Made by a program: the position numbers and the translations under genes | In this document: positions 1 to 8,249 of the stretch, in pieces | How positions within the stretch are numbered: the stretch's first letter is position 1 | Layout of the letters: each line of letters begins with the position of its first letter | Notes under the pieces: generated by a model | Database searches by the model: none | What the model saw: the letters and a program-made list of their open reading frames with translations, nothing else | What the model was told of the DNA's origin: nothing | Origin: Allobosea sp. AAP35 | GTDB lineage: Bacteria > Pseudomonadota > Alphaproteobacteria > Rhizobiales > Beijerinckiaceae | Length of the DNA stretch: 64,000 nt | Assembly (NCBI RefSeq): GCF_001295925.1 | Contig: NZ_LJHQ01000010.1 | Coordinates: forward strand, 1-64,000 | Reading direction: 5' to 3'

Positions 1-16
1 CCCGGCTAAAACGCGA

Positions 17-45
17 GCGGCCCGCCTCCGGAGGAGGCGGGCCGC
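17..45 (-). terminator. Strong GC hairpin, probable terminator of the PRC-barrel gene
   Basis: A perfect 13-bp stem (17-29 with 33-45) closes a 3-base loop. Read on the minus strand it is followed by CGCGTTTT, so it fits an intrinsic terminator about 65 bases past the stop of the minus-strand gene ending at 110. The plus side has no T-run. Confidence 0.6.
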
Positions 46-109
46 GACGCACAGTCAAACGCAACTCACGTCGGCAATCAGTGGAGCAGACAACCGCCCC
101 TATGATGAC

Positions 110-754
110 TTAGCTGCCGGGATAGTTGACGGCCGGTGCGCTGGTAAGCTGCTCCTTGGTGAGCGTGATCTTCCCATGATCGGGATGCATCATCTGGGTG
201 CGCTGCGCGTTGGCATTGGCCGTGGCGTTGGTGTTCCCGGCCATCGTGCCGGAAGTGCCCGTCGCCACGCCGCCGGCCGGGGCTGCCGTGCCTGTCGCGG
301 GAGCTGTGCCGGCCGCTGTACCGGTACCGGTAGCCATGCCACCAGCGGGGGCTGCGGTGCGAGCTGCGGAGCCCGCATCCATCGGCCGATCGCTCCAGGT
401 AATCTGGCTGAACGGGATGGCAACGTCCTTCTGGCCGATGCCGAGGAATCCGCCGACGCCAACGGTGATCATCTCGACCTTGCCGTTGCGGTCGAACAGG
501 ACCTCGGTCACGTCACCGACCTTCTCGTTGTTGGTGCCGTAGATGTCGACGCCGATCAACTGGGTGGAGCGCCACATGCCCTGCCAGGAGGTATTGGCGG
601 GAGCGACCGTGGTCGCCGAACCGGCGGCTGGCGCAGGCGTTGCGGAGGGCGCCGTCGGAGCCGTGGTGGGGGCGGGAGCAGTGGTTTGAGCGATGGCGGT
701 CGCGCTCATCAGCGCAAAAGCCAACGATGTCGCGGCGATGTGACGTTTGAACAT
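110..754 (-). CDS. Secreted PRC-barrel domain protein
   Basis: A 214-residue exported protein. An N-terminal signal peptide (MFKRHIAATSLAFALMSA, cleavage near AIA-Q) is followed by a Pro/Thr/Ala-rich spacer. A PRC-barrel domain covers about residues 60-120, with the typical G-D-V-T-E-V-L-F-D and G-V-G-G-F-L-G-I-G-Q-K-D-V-A segments. A Gly/Ala/Thr-rich low-complexity tail ends in a short charged segment. The start is the ATG at 754, preceded by GAGGAGAAC; an in-frame extension upstream to 850 lacks signal-peptide logic. PRC-barrel proteins of this kind are common in the Rhizobiales envelope, but their exact role is unknown. Function beyond the fold cannot be assigned. Confidence 0.85.
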   Translation of the reverse strand: MFKRHIAATSLAFALMSATAIAQTTAPAPTTAPTAPSATPAPAAGSATTVAPANTSWQGMWRSTQLIGVDIYGTNNEKVGDVTEVLFDRNGKVEMITVGVGGFLGIGQKDVAIPFSQITWSDRPMDAGSAARTAAPAGGMATGTGTAAGTAPATGTAAPAGGVATGTSGTMAGNTNATANANAQRTQMMHPDHGKITLTKEQLTSAPAVNYPGS

Positions 755-1134
755 GAAGTTCTCCTCATAAATCGCGTTGCTGGGCATCCGCCTCAAATTC
801 GAGGCGGGATACTTGATCAACACCTCAAGGCCGGGATGGTTCACCGTCACGACGCAAAAAACGCGCGAGAATTGCGAACAGATGGCATGGCCGCGTCGGA
901 AATGGCGCGAGGCTTATTCGCTCGCGATCACGATCGAGGAGCGCCTGCGTGTCGGCAATCTGTGGCGGCCATCTGAACCTTCGGCGCATCTGCCGAGAGG
1001 GTGAGGCCAAATTCGGTACGCCGACTAAATATCTCGAACCGCGCTAATCGCTTCTATGGGGAACAGCTATGCGAGCTGCCGGGTTGGCGATGATATGGAC
1101 TTTTGAGCGAGCATCACAGCAGGAGATCTGAAGC
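755..1134. other. Intergenic region with no supported gene
   Basis: About 380 bases between divergent genes. It must hold the promoters of both the PRC-barrel gene and the small gene at 1135. Short ORFs here have no ribosome binding site and look like chance frames. No clear operator or hairpin was seen. Confidence 0.5.
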
Positions 1135-1350
1135 ATGACCGAAGCATCCGTCACGGTGATATTGACCGGTCCGCAGCAGGACGCGCTCGATGCCTATCGT
1201 CGATCTGCCAATCCCGTAATCAGCCGCGATGAGGCTCTGCAGTCGATCCTGTCGGAATGGCTGGCTCACCACACCATGTCGGCGTCGCCAGATGGTGAAG
1301 CCGACGAGGGTCTGAAGCCCGACGAACTCAATGCGAGCAACGACATCTGA
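1135..1350 (+). CDS. Small ribbon-helix-helix-like protein
   Basis: A 71-residue protein with a good site (CAGGAG, 10 bases before ATG). The N-terminal strand S-V-T-V-I-L-T-G, then a helix, then I-S-R-D-E-A-L-Q-S-I-L-S-E-W-L resembles the beta-helix-helix layout of Arc/MetJ/CopG-type ribbon-helix-helix proteins. The acidic C-terminal tail looks disordered. No toxin partner lies directly next to it on the same strand; two other tiny genes converge on it from the minus strand. The fold call is an inference from pattern alone, and the function is unknown. Confidence 0.55.
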   Translation: MTEASVTVILTGPQQDALDAYRRSANPVISRDEALQSILSEWLAHHTMSASPDGEADEGLKPDELNASNDI

Positions 1351-1383
1351 AGCGAGTGTCGCGGTTCGATGCCACGCCAGTCG

Positions 1384-1548
1384 TCAGTGGGTCTCGTCGA
1401 GCCTGAGCTGGAAGACCAGCAGGGCCTCGGCGATCGCCTGCAATTCGCCCTCTTTGTCGGGGCTGTCTGGCTCAGCCTGAAGCGCGGCAATGCGTTGCTG
1501 GGCAACCTGCCGTTCTTCCTCGGTCTGAATTGTGATCGGGCCGCTCAT
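1384..1548 (-). CDS. 54-residue helical protein resembling a HigA N-terminal segment
   Basis: This small ORF starts at the ATG at 1548 with GAGGGA six bases upstream and stops with TGA at 1384-1386. It overlaps the upstream minus gene by four bases (ATGA), so translation is probably coupled. The product reads MSGPITIQTEEERQVAQQRI, then A-A-L-Q-A-E-P-D-S-P and a C-terminal helix. The T-E-E-E...A..R-I.A-L....S-P...E-L-Q-A-I-A-E-A-L pattern resembles the region before the helix-turn-helix in HigA-type antitoxins, but the DNA-binding domain is absent. It also resembles its upstream neighbour. Function unknown. Confidence 0.55.
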   Translation of the reverse strand: MSGPITIQTEEERQVAQQRIAALQAEPDSPDKEGELQAIAEALLVFQLRLDETH

Positions 1549-1766
1549 GTCTTGTCCCTCCAGCGTGTCGCATCGTCATGGGAACGGTCCCAGCGCGCGA
1601 CCGCCTGCAGCAGCGCCTGTCTTTCGCGCTCGTCGGCCTCGGCTCGCGCGCAGGCGTCGAGGTCAGCGATCCGGCGCGTTGCCAGTTCATAATCCTCGAT
1701 CGTCTCGATCTCGAAATGGGAACGGTCGGCGCCGGTATGGGTCGCCTCTTCGATCGTGCTTCGCAT
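1545..1766 (-). CDS. 73-residue helical protein paired with the 54-residue gene
   Basis: The gene starts at 1766 behind a strong AAGGAAGG site. The product is predicted helical and charged, with the pattern I-E-T-I-E-D-Y-E-L-A-T-R-R-I-A-D-L-D followed by E-R-E-R-Q-A-L-L-Q-A-V-A-R-W. Its first part parallels the downstream 54-residue protein (I-x-T-x-E...A..R-I-A-x-L), suggesting a duplicated module. The stop overlaps the next start, so the two form a two-gene unit. It does not match a known toxin family by eye. Function unknown. Confidence 0.55.
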   Translation of the reverse strand: MRSTIEEATHTGADRSHFEIETIEDYELATRRIADLDACARAEADERERQALLQAVARWDRSHDDATRWRDKT

Positions 1767-1944
1767 AGCCTTCCTTTCGGGTCGTCGAACGATGGGGGTT
1801 GGGTCCGCCTCCGTGAACTACCCGCGATGGGGAGTTGGGTTCCGCGCCGGGCGCCGCCGCGCCTTAAAGCTTCGTCAAGGTTTCGATGGGTGATTCGATC
1901 GTCTGATGCCCGAGCCCATGAAGGCGGGGCAGGGAGCCCGCGCC

Positions 1945-2238
1945 ATGAAAACGTCCCCCTTCGGCAAAGCCTTCATCGCATTTTTGGTTGCGGGCGCAGG
2001 ATTCGTATCCGCAGAGCGCGCGCAGGCGTTCTGGCAGCGTTCGCAGGTGTCGATGTGCGCAGACGCCGTCTCGGAGAGGGAGCGCGCGCGCCATCGTTGC
2101 GACGAATTGAACGGCTTTGCCGATCCGGGCTGGCCGGCGTTGGGCCTTGGCGGCGCCGGTCACCGGTCTGGTCTGCACCTGTCGCCAGGCTACCGCGACA
2201 TCCCCGCCAATCGGCCACCCGTCCGCCGTCTAGGTTGA
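1945..2238 (+). CDS. Small secreted protein of unknown function
   Basis: A 97-residue protein with a clear Sec signal (M-K-T-S-P-F-G-K then a hydrophobic stretch, cleavage near AQA-F). The mature part has two cysteines (C-A-D-A-V and H-R-C-D-E-L) that could form a disulfide, and ends in a Gly/Pro-rich tail. The start at 1945 is chosen because it places the signal peptide at the N terminus; an ATG at 1906 in the same frame would add 13 residues. Not recognised. Confidence 0.6.
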   Translation: MKTSPFGKAFIAFLVAGAGFVSAERAQAFWQRSQVSMCADAVSERERARHRCDELNGFADPGWPALGLGGAGHRSGLHLSPGYRDIPANRPPVRRLG

Positions 2239-2277
2239 CCGGTCGCCAGAGAAGCCGCGCTGCGGAAGGGAATATGT

Positions 2278-2352
2278 TGGTGAGCGGGGTGGGTATCGAA
2301 CCCACGACCACATGATTAAAAGTCACGTGCTCTACCACTGAGCTACCCGCCC
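2278..2352 (-). tRNA. tRNA-Lys (anticodon TTT)
   Basis: On the minus strand a full cloverleaf is visible. The acceptor GGGCGGG pairs with CCCGCTC (one G-T). There is a TAGCTCAG D-arm start, an anticodon loop C-T-TTT-A-A and a T-arm GTGGG-TTCGATA-CCCAC. The terminal CCA is encoded (2278-2280). Confidence 0.95.
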
Positions 2353-2431
2353 TCACGGGGGCTGACATACGGATGCCTCGGCTGCGGGTCAACATTGTTC
2401 CGGCGCTGTCTTTCATGGCAGAAGCGCGGCC

Positions 2432-3583
2432 ATGCAGCGCACCGAACGCAATGGAGAGAGCCAGGGGGAGGCCGATCGCGGCCTCGACGATCCCCGTATT
2501 GCGTCCGAAACGCTTCAGGCAAGCGCCTGGCTGCTTTGGACGCGGTGGTTCGCCTTGGCCGCGCTGGCCTGCCTCTTGACCCTGTGGGGTTTTGCCGCGG
2601 CGCTCGATCCGTTCGGCCTGCGCGTCGGGCCCGGTCAGTCGCCGCGCCCGATCATGGATATCAACCAGCGCTTCATGTATCCGCAGCTGGTGCGGTCGGG
2701 CGGCTTCGATTCCGCCGTCTTCGGCACCTCGACGATGAGGCTGCTCGACCCCGCTACACTCTCGGACAGATTGGGCGGCCGCTTCGCAAATCTGGCGATG
2801 AACGCCGCCACGCCCTGGGAGCAGACGCAGATGGCGGAGCTGTTCACCCGCCAGGTGGCCGCCCCCAAACTGGTGCTCTGGGGCATCGACGGGACCTGGT
2901 GTGCGGCGGATGCGACCGACGCTGCCAAGCGGCTGACGCCGCGGCCGTTCCCGCCATGGCTCTATGACGAGATCGGCTGGCGCGACTGGCCGCAGCTGAT
3001 GAATCTGACGACGCTCGAGATCGCCGCGCGCCTGTTGGCCCATCGCCTCGGCCTGATGCCGGCGCGCATCCGCGGCGACGGTTACGAGGTCTTCACGCCG
3101 CCCGAGGCACTTTACGATCCTGCACGCGCCCGCCGGCATCTTTATGCCGACCGGGGCGGGGTTGCCCCCATTCAGGCGCCGCTCGTCCCACCGGAACCCG
3201 TCGCTGCGCAGACGCGGGCGCAGTGGCGCTCTCCCGCTCTGGCCTGGCTCGATCAGGCGCTTGGACGGCTGCCAACCGCGACCCGCATCATGCTCGTGCT
3301 GCCCCCGACCCATTACGCCACGCTGCCGCGCGAAGGCACGGCCGAAGGGCAGCGCTATGCAGCCTGCAAAAGCGAACTCGCCGCCGTCGCATCACGTCAC
3401 CGGGCGACGCTCGTCGATTACGCGCGGGCTTCCCCGATCACCAGTCGCGACGACAATTACTGGGACCCTTTGCATTTCCGTCTTCCGATCGCGCGGCGCA
3501 TCGAAACCGACCTCGCGGCCGTCATGGCCGGGCAGGCACCCACCGCCGACGGGTCCGTCGTCGTCAGCGGAGAGATGCGCTGA
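2432..3583 (+). CDS. Membrane-anchored SGNH-like protein
   Basis: A 383-residue protein. A cytoplasmic N terminus of about 33 residues precedes one membrane segment (about residues 36-58). The large outer part carries features of an SGNH/GDSL-type hydrolase: a serine block in F-G-T-S-T-M-R-L-L near residue 98 and a late W-D-P-L-H-F motif that could supply the Asp/His pair. Similar proteins sit near polysaccharide O-acylation genes in other bacteria, but no such partner is adjacent here; the neighbours are tRNA-Lys and ftsB. The substrate is unknown, and the hydrolase activity is inferred from these two motifs only. Confidence 0.6.
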   Translation: MQRTERNGESQGEADRGLDDPRIASETLQASAWLLWTRWFALAALACLLTLWGFAAALDPFGLRVGPGQSPRPIMDINQRFMYPQLVRSGGFDSAVFGTSTMRLLDPATLSDRLGGRFANLAMNAATPWEQTQMAELFTRQVAAPKLVLWGIDGTWCAADATDAAKRLTPRPFPPWLYDEIGWRDWPQLMNLTTLEIAARLLAHRLGLMPARIRGDGYEVFTPPEALYDPARARRHLYADRGGVAPIQAPLVPPEPVAAQTRAQWRSPALAWLDQALGRLPTATRIMLVLPPTHYATLPREGTAEGQRYAACKSELAAVASRHRATLVDYARASPITSRDDNYWDPLHFRLPIARRIETDLAAVMAGQAPTADGSVVVSGEMR

Positions 3584-3637
3584 AGCTCCGGCTCCGCGTT
3601 AACCAGTCTTCAACCAAGCCGACATAACGCTTCGGGC

Positions 3638-3949
3638 ATGGTCATCCGCCGTGGCGTCAGATCCGTCTTCATCACACTCGCGCTCTACCTCGTGTCGGGC
3701 GCGGTGGTGGCGTATTTCATGTTCCACGCGCAGCATGGATCGCGCGGCCTCGACGCCCGCGACACGCTGCAGGAAACGCTGCGCGAGACGGAAACCGAAC
3801 TGGCGAGCCTGAGCGCCGAGCGTAAACTGTGGGAACAGCGGCTCTCGCTGGTTCGCGATGAGGCCGTCGATCGCGACGTGCTCGAGGAACGGGCCCGCGA
3901 CAGCTTGGGCCGAACCCATCGCAACGATATCATCATCATGGGCCGCTGA
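3638..3949 (+). CDS. ftsB: FtsB/DivIC family septum formation initiator
   Basis: A 103-residue bitopic protein with a short cytoplasmic N terminus and one membrane helix (about residues 9-29). A coiled coil follows (about 40-75: L-Q-E-T-L-R-E-T-E-T-E-L-A-S-L-S-A-E). The C-terminal segment contains D-x-D-V-L-E-E-R-A-R-D-S-L-G, as in alphaproteobacterial FtsB-like proteins. FtsB works with FtsL and FtsQ in the division complex. Its position just before pdhA matches the arrangement seen in Rhizobiales. Identification rests on topology, size and position. Confidence 0.85.
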   Translation: MVIRRGVRSVFITLALYLVSGAVVAYFMFHAQHGSRGLDARDTLQETLRETETELASLSAERKLWEQRLSLVRDEAVDRDVLEERARDSLGRTHRNDIIIMGR

Positions 3950-4265
3950 CGGATCTTTGGTGGCCCCGGTCCCGGCGTTGTCCCGTTCAGATCGATTCCA
4001 TGCCGCAGCTGGAAAGCACCGCCTCTGGTCATGGCGGCCAAACCGCGGACGGCGCCGTCTTCATCTCACCGGCCTGGCGTTGCCGATCATGCCCTCGCTT
4101 ACGCCGGCAAATAGTCCCAGGCGTATCGATTAACTGAATTTCGGTTATTTCCGAGATTCTGTTTAATTCCAGTGGCTTGGTCGATGCTGCATTGCGAGAT
4201 AGCCTCCTCGCCAAGGGTTTTGCGATCCTCTACAACCAAGGTCGCATCTTCCTGGAGGACCGCCG
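3950..4265 (+). promoter_or_regulatory. Leader and probable promoter region of the pdh operon
   Basis: 316 bases without a supported gene. The stretch from about 4120 to 4175 is clearly richer in A/T than its surroundings, as expected for a promoter, and contains a short inverted repeat TCGG-TTATTT-CCGA (4141-4154). No regulator can be named. A SD-like GGAGG lies before the pdhA start. Confidence 0.4.
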
Positions 4266-5366
4266 ATGGCCGTTGCCGCGCGCAAGACGAACGCTCCCGC
4301 CGAAGCCAGGGTCGCCGCCAAGCCGGCGAAGTCCCGAGCCGCCAAATCCGTCAATGACAAGGGCGCCGGGGCCGCGCCGAGCAACATCCCGACCTTCAGC
4401 AAGGACGAGGACCTCCACGCCTATCGCGAGATGCTGCTGATCCGCCGCTTCGAGGAGAAAGCCGGCCAGATGTACGGCATGGGCCTCATCGGCGGCTTCT
4501 GCCATCTCTATATCGGCCAGGAAGCGGTCGTGGTCGGCATGCAGATGGCGTCCAAGGAAGGCGACCAGGTCATCACCGGCTATCGCGATCACGGTCATAT
4601 GCTGGCCTGCGGCATGGAATCGCGCGGCGTGATGGCGGAACTGACTGGCCGGCAGGGGGGCTATTCCCGCGGCAAGGGCGGCTCCATGCACATGTTCTCC
4701 CGCGAGAAGAACTTTTATGGCGGGCACGGTATCGTCGGGGCGCAGGTCTCGCTCGGCACGGGGTTGGGCTTCGCCAACTGGTATCGCGAGGATGGCCGGG
4801 TCTCGATGGCCTATTTCGGCGACGGCGCCGCCAACCAGGGCCAGGTCTATGAGAGCTTCAACATGGCTCAGCTCTGGAAACTGCCGGTCGTGTTCGTGAT
4901 CGAGAACAACCGCTACGCCATGGGCACCTCGGTCAACCGCGCCTCGGCGCAGACCGACTTCTCGCGTCGCGGCTTGTCCTTCGGCATTCCCGGCGAGCAG
5001 GTCGACGGCATGGATGTCCGCGCCGTGCGCGACGCAGCAACGCGAGCCATCGATCATGCACGCGGCGGCAAGGGGCCCTACATCCTCGAGATGCAGACCT
5101 ACCGCTATCGCGGCCACTCGATGTCGGACCCGGCCAAGTATCGCTCGAAGGACGAGGTCCAGCGCATGCGCGAGGAGCACGACCCGATCGAGCAGGTGAG
5201 GGGGCGTCTGAGCCGCGAGTTCAAGGTCGGCGAGGACGAACTCAAGGCGATCGACGCCAAGGTCCGTGAGATCGTCAACGACGCGGCCGAATTCGCGACG
5301 CATGATCCCGAGCCGGATGTGTCGGAGCTGTTTACCGACATTCTGCTGGAGCCGGCGAAGGCCTGA
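4266..5366 (+). CDS. pdhA: Pyruvate dehydrogenase E1 component, alpha subunit
   Basis: A 366-residue subunit of the thiamine-diphosphate-dependent E1 enzyme, which decarboxylates pyruvate and passes the acetyl group to lipoyl-E2. An Ala/Lys-rich extension of about 40 residues precedes the catalytic domain. Visible motifs are R-R-F-E-E-K-A-G-Q-M-Y-G, the G-H-G-I-V-G loop, the TPP motif G-D-G-A-A-N-Q-G...E-N-N, and Y-R-Y-R-G-H-S-M-S-D-P with the phosphorylation-loop-like segment. It is first in a pdhA-pdhB-pdhC run with short gaps. The ATG follows CTGGAGGACC. Heterodimeric E1 (alpha plus beta) is the usual alphaproteobacterial form. Confidence 0.97.
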   Translation: MAVAARKTNAPAEARVAAKPAKSRAAKSVNDKGAGAAPSNIPTFSKDEDLHAYREMLLIRRFEEKAGQMYGMGLIGGFCHLYIGQEAVVVGMQMASKEGDQVITGYRDHGHMLACGMESRGVMAELTGRQGGYSRGKGGSMHMFSREKNFYGGHGIVGAQVSLGTGLGFANWYREDGRVSMAYFGDGAANQGQVYESFNMAQLWKLPVVFVIENNRYAMGTSVNRASAQTDFSRRGLSFGIPGEQVDGMDVRAVRDAATRAIDHARGGKGPYILEMQTYRYRGHSMSDPAKYRSKDEVQRMREEHDPIEQVRGRLSREFKVGEDELKAIDAKVREIVNDAAEFATHDPEPDVSELFTDILLEPAKA

Positions 5367-5424
5367 GGCCTCCGTAAAGCCGCCTTAGTCCTTTCCGCCT
5401 CGTTCATTGACTCCGGGTGCGTTC

Positions 5425-6858
5425 ATGCCGATCGACATTCTCATGCCTGCCCTCTCGCCCACCATGGAGCAGGGGAAGCTCGCCAAATGGCTGAAAGCCG
5501 AGGGCGATAGCGTCAAGGCCGGCGACATCATCGCCGAGATCGAGACCGACAAGGCAACCATGGAAGTCGAGGCCGTGGATGAAGGCATCCTCGCCAAGAT
5601 CCTGATCGCCGACGGCACCGACAACGTCGCGGTCAACACACCCATCGGCATCATCGCCGCCGAGGGCGAGGATGTGAAGGCGGCTGCCAGCGGCGGCGCC
5701 GGCCAGTCCGACAAGCCTGCCGCCACCTCGCCGCAGGCCGCCCAGGCGGCCCCGCCGGCCGCGATGGGCGAGGCGCCCAAGGTCGCCGCCGCACCCAAGG
5801 CCGAATCAGCCGTCGCCAACCCGCCCGCCACCGCCAAGAGCTACGACGCCTCTTCGGAATTCCCGGCCGGGGCCGAGATCGTCAGCATGACCGTCCGCGA
5901 AGCCTTGCGCGACGCCATGGCCGAGGAGATGCGCCGCGACGGCGATGTGTTCGTCATGGGCGAGGAGGTCGCCGAGTACCAGGGCGCCTACAAGGTGACG
6001 CAGGGGCTGCTGCAGGAGTTCGGCGCCAAGCGCGTCATCGACACCCCGATCACGGAGCATGGCTTCGCCGGCATCGGCGTCGGTGCGGCCTTGACGGGCC
6101 TCAAGCCCATCGTCGAGTTCATGACCTTCAACTTTGCCATGCAGGCGATCGACCAGATCATCAACTCCGCCGCCAAGACGCTCTACATGTCCGGCGGTCA
6201 GATGGGCTGCCCGATTGTCTTTCGCGGCCCCAATGGCGCAGCCGCCCGCGTCGGCGCCCAGCACAGCCATGACTATGCCGCCTGGTACTCCAACGTGCCC
6301 GGCCTCAAGGTCGTCGCGCCCTACAGCGCGTCCGACGCCAAGGGCCTGCTCAAGAGCGCCATCCGCGACCCCAACCCGGTCATCTTCCTCGAGAACGAGA
6401 TCCTCTACGGCCGCTCCTTCGACGTGCCCAAGGGCGACGACATCCTGGTGCCGATCGGCAAGGCCAAGGTCGTGCGCCCGGGCAAGGACGTCACCATCGT
6501 CTCCTTCAGCATCGGCATGACCTATGCGCTGGCCGCCGCCGAGGCGCTGGCCAAGGAGGGCATCGACGCCGAGGTCATCGACCTGCGTACGATCCGCCCG
6601 ATGGACATCGAGACGGTCATCGCCTCCGTGCAGAAGACGCATCGCTGCGTCGCGGTCGAGGAGGGCTTCCCGCAATCGGGCGTCACCGCCGAGATCGGCA
6701 TGAAGATCATGGAAGCGGCGTTCGATTATCTCGACGCCCCGGTCGCCCGCGTCACCGGCAAGGACGTGCCGATGCCCTACGCCGCGAACCTCGAAAAGCT
6801 CGCTTTGCCGAATGTCGGCGAGGTCATCGCGGCGGCCAAAGCCGTCTGCTACCGCTGA
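5425..6858 (+). CDS. pdhB: Pyruvate dehydrogenase E1 component, beta subunit with N-terminal lipoyl domain
   Basis: A 477-residue protein. Residues 1-80 form a lipoyl domain with the modified lysine in [10 protein letters not shown]. An Ala/Pro-rich linker (about 85-145) follows, then the E1 beta transketolase-type domain ([14 protein letters not shown] onward) and the C-terminal part. Fusion of a lipoyl domain to E1 beta is a known alphaproteobacterial feature. The ATG at 5425 is preferred because the lipoyl domain begins directly [11 protein letters not shown]; a TTG at 5407 would add six residues. pdhC follows after 11 bases. Confidence 0.96.
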   Translation: MPIDILMPALSPTMEQGKLAKWLKAEGDSVKAGDIIAEIETDKATMEVEAVDEGILAKILIADGTDNVAVNTPIGIIAAEGEDVKAAASGGAGQSDKPAATSPQAAQAAPPAAMGEAPKVAAAPKAESAVANPPATAKSYDASSEFPAGAEIVSMTVREALRDAMAEEMRRDGDVFVMGEEVAEYQGAYKVTQGLLQEFGAKRVIDTPITEHGFAGIGVGAALTGLKPIVEFMTFNFAMQAIDQIINSAAKTLYMSGGQMGCPIVFRGPNGAAARVGAQHSHDYAAWYSNVPGLKVVAPYSASDAKGLLKSAIRDPNPVIFLENEILYGRSFDVPKGDDILVPIGKAKVVRPGKDVTIVSFSIGMTYALAAAEALAKEGIDAEVIDLRTIRPMDIETVIASVQKTHRCVAVEEGFPQSGVTAEIGMKIMEAAFDYLDAPVARVTGKDVPMPYAANLEKLALPNVGEVIAAAKAVCYR

Positions 6859-6869
6859 GAGGCTGACCG

Positions 6870-8240
6870 ATGGCAACCAACATCCTGATGCCCGCGCTCT
6901 CTCCCACGATGGAGAAGGGCAATCTCGCCAAGTGGCTGAAGAAGGAAGGCGACACCATCAAGTCCGGCGACATCATCGCCGAGATCGAGACCGACAAGGC
7001 GACGATGGAGGTCGAGGCCGTCGATGAGGGCATCCTGGCCAAGATCCTGGTCCCGGACGGCACGGCCGATGTCGCGGTCAACGAGATCATCGGCGTGATC
7101 GCCGCTGAGGGCGAGGATGTGAGCGCGGCTTCCGCCCCGGCCAAGGCCGAGGCGCCGAAAGCTGAGGCTCCCAAGACTGAAGTGCCCAAGTCTGAGGCTC
7201 CCAAGGCAGAGGCTCCCAAGGCCGATGCACCAAAGGCCGAGGCCGCTCCCGCGAAGCCGGCCGAAGCTGCGCCGACTTCGAGCGGCGACCGCCCCTTTGC
7301 CTCGCCCCTGGCCCGTCGTCTCGCCAAGGAGGCCGGGCTCGATCTCGCCAAGGTCCAGGGCTCGGGGCCGCATGGCCGCATTGTCGAGAAGGACATCGAA
7401 GCGGCCAAGGCGGGCGGCGGTGCCAAGGCTGCGCCTGCATCCGCCCCTGCGGCAGCGCCGGCAGCCGCAGCAAAGCCCGCCAGCGCTCCGCTCGCCTCCG
7501 GCATGTCGGACGAGACGATCAAGAAACTGTTCGCGCCGGGCTCCTATGAGGAAGTGCCCCATGACGGCATGCGCAAGACGATCGCGCGCCGCCTGCTGGA
7601 ATCCAAGCAGACGATCCCGCATTTCTACCTGACGATCGATTGCGAGCTCGATGCGCTCTTGAAGCTGCGCGCCGAGCTCAACGCGGCCGCCCCCGAAAAG
7701 GACGGCAAGCCGGCCTACAAGCTCTCGGTCAACGACATGGTCATCAAGGCGATCGCGCTCTCGTTGCGCGCCGTGCCGGACGCCAATGTGAGCTGGACCG
7801 AGAACACCATGCTCAAGCACAAGCATGCCGATGTCGGCGTCGCCGTCTCGATCCCCGGCGGGCTGATCACGCCAGTGATCCGCGACGCCTGCCACAAGAC
7901 GCTCTCGCAGATCTCCAACGAGATGAAGGACCTCGCGGCCCGCGCCAAGAACCGCAAGCTGAAGCCCGAGGAGTATCAGGGCGGCACCACGGCGGTCTCC
8001 AATCTCGGCATGTTCGGGGTCAAGGATTTCGCCGCGATCGTGAATCCGCCGCATGCGACGATCCTGGCGGTGGGCGCCGGCGAGCCGCGCGCGGTCGTCA
8101 AGAACGGCGCGCTCGCGGTCGCCACCGTGATGTCGGTGACGCTCTCGACCGACCACCGCGCGGTGGACGGCGCGCTCGGCGCCGAGCTGATGGCGGCGTT
8201 CCGTGGCTATATCGAGAAGCCGATGGCGATGCTGGTGTGA
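6870..8240 (+). CDS. pdhC: Dihydrolipoamide acetyltransferase, E2 of pyruvate dehydrogenase
   Basis: A 456-residue core subunit of the complex. Order: lipoyl domain (1-80, lysine in E-T-D-K-A-T-M-E-V), an Ala/Lys/Glu/Pro repeat linker (about 90-135), a peripheral-subunit-binding domain (F-A-S-P-L-A-R-R-L-A-K-E near 145-180), a second linker, and the CoA-dependent acyltransferase domain ending with the catalytic D-H-R-A-V-D-G. The lipoyl domain is nearly identical in sequence to that of the preceding pdhB, suggesting duplication or gene conversion. Dedicated to the pyruvate complex, given the adjacent E1 genes. Confidence 0.97.
   Translation: MATNILMPALSPTMEKGNLAKWLKKEGDTIKSGDIIAEIETDKATMEVEAVDEGILAKILVPDGTADVAVNEIIGVIAAEGEDVSAASAPAKAEAPKAEAPKTEVPKSEAPKAEAPKADAPKAEAAPAKPAEAAPTSSGDRPFASPLARRLAKEAGLDLAKVQGSGPHGRIVEKDIEAAKAGGGAKAAPASAPAAAPAAAAKPASAPLASGMSDETIKKLFAPGSYEEVPHDGMRKTIARRLLESKQTIPHFYLTIDCELDALLKLRAELNAAAPEKDGKPAYKLSVNDMVIKAIALSLRAVPDANVSWTENTMLKHKHADVGVAVSIPGGLITPVIRDACHKTLSQISNEMKDLAARAKNRKLKPEEYQGGTTAVSNLGMFGVKDFAAIVNPPHATILAVGAGEPRAVVKNGALAVATVMSVTLSTDHRAVDGALGAELMAAFRGYIEKPMAMLV
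7141..7255 (+). repeat. In-frame tandem repeat encoding the E2 linker
   Basis: Imperfect direct repeats with a period of about 15 bases encode K-A-E-A-P type units (K-A-E, K-T-E, K-S-E, K-A-D variants). This is the flexible swinging-arm linker after the lipoyl domain. Repeat number may vary between strains. Confidence 0.7.
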
Positions 8241-8249
8241 GGTCACGCC

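Noticed and set aside
1973-3313. A 446-codon minus-strand frame across tRNA-Lys and the SGNH-like gene
   Set aside because: It would run through a tRNA gene and opposite a gene with a membrane helix and hydrolase motifs.
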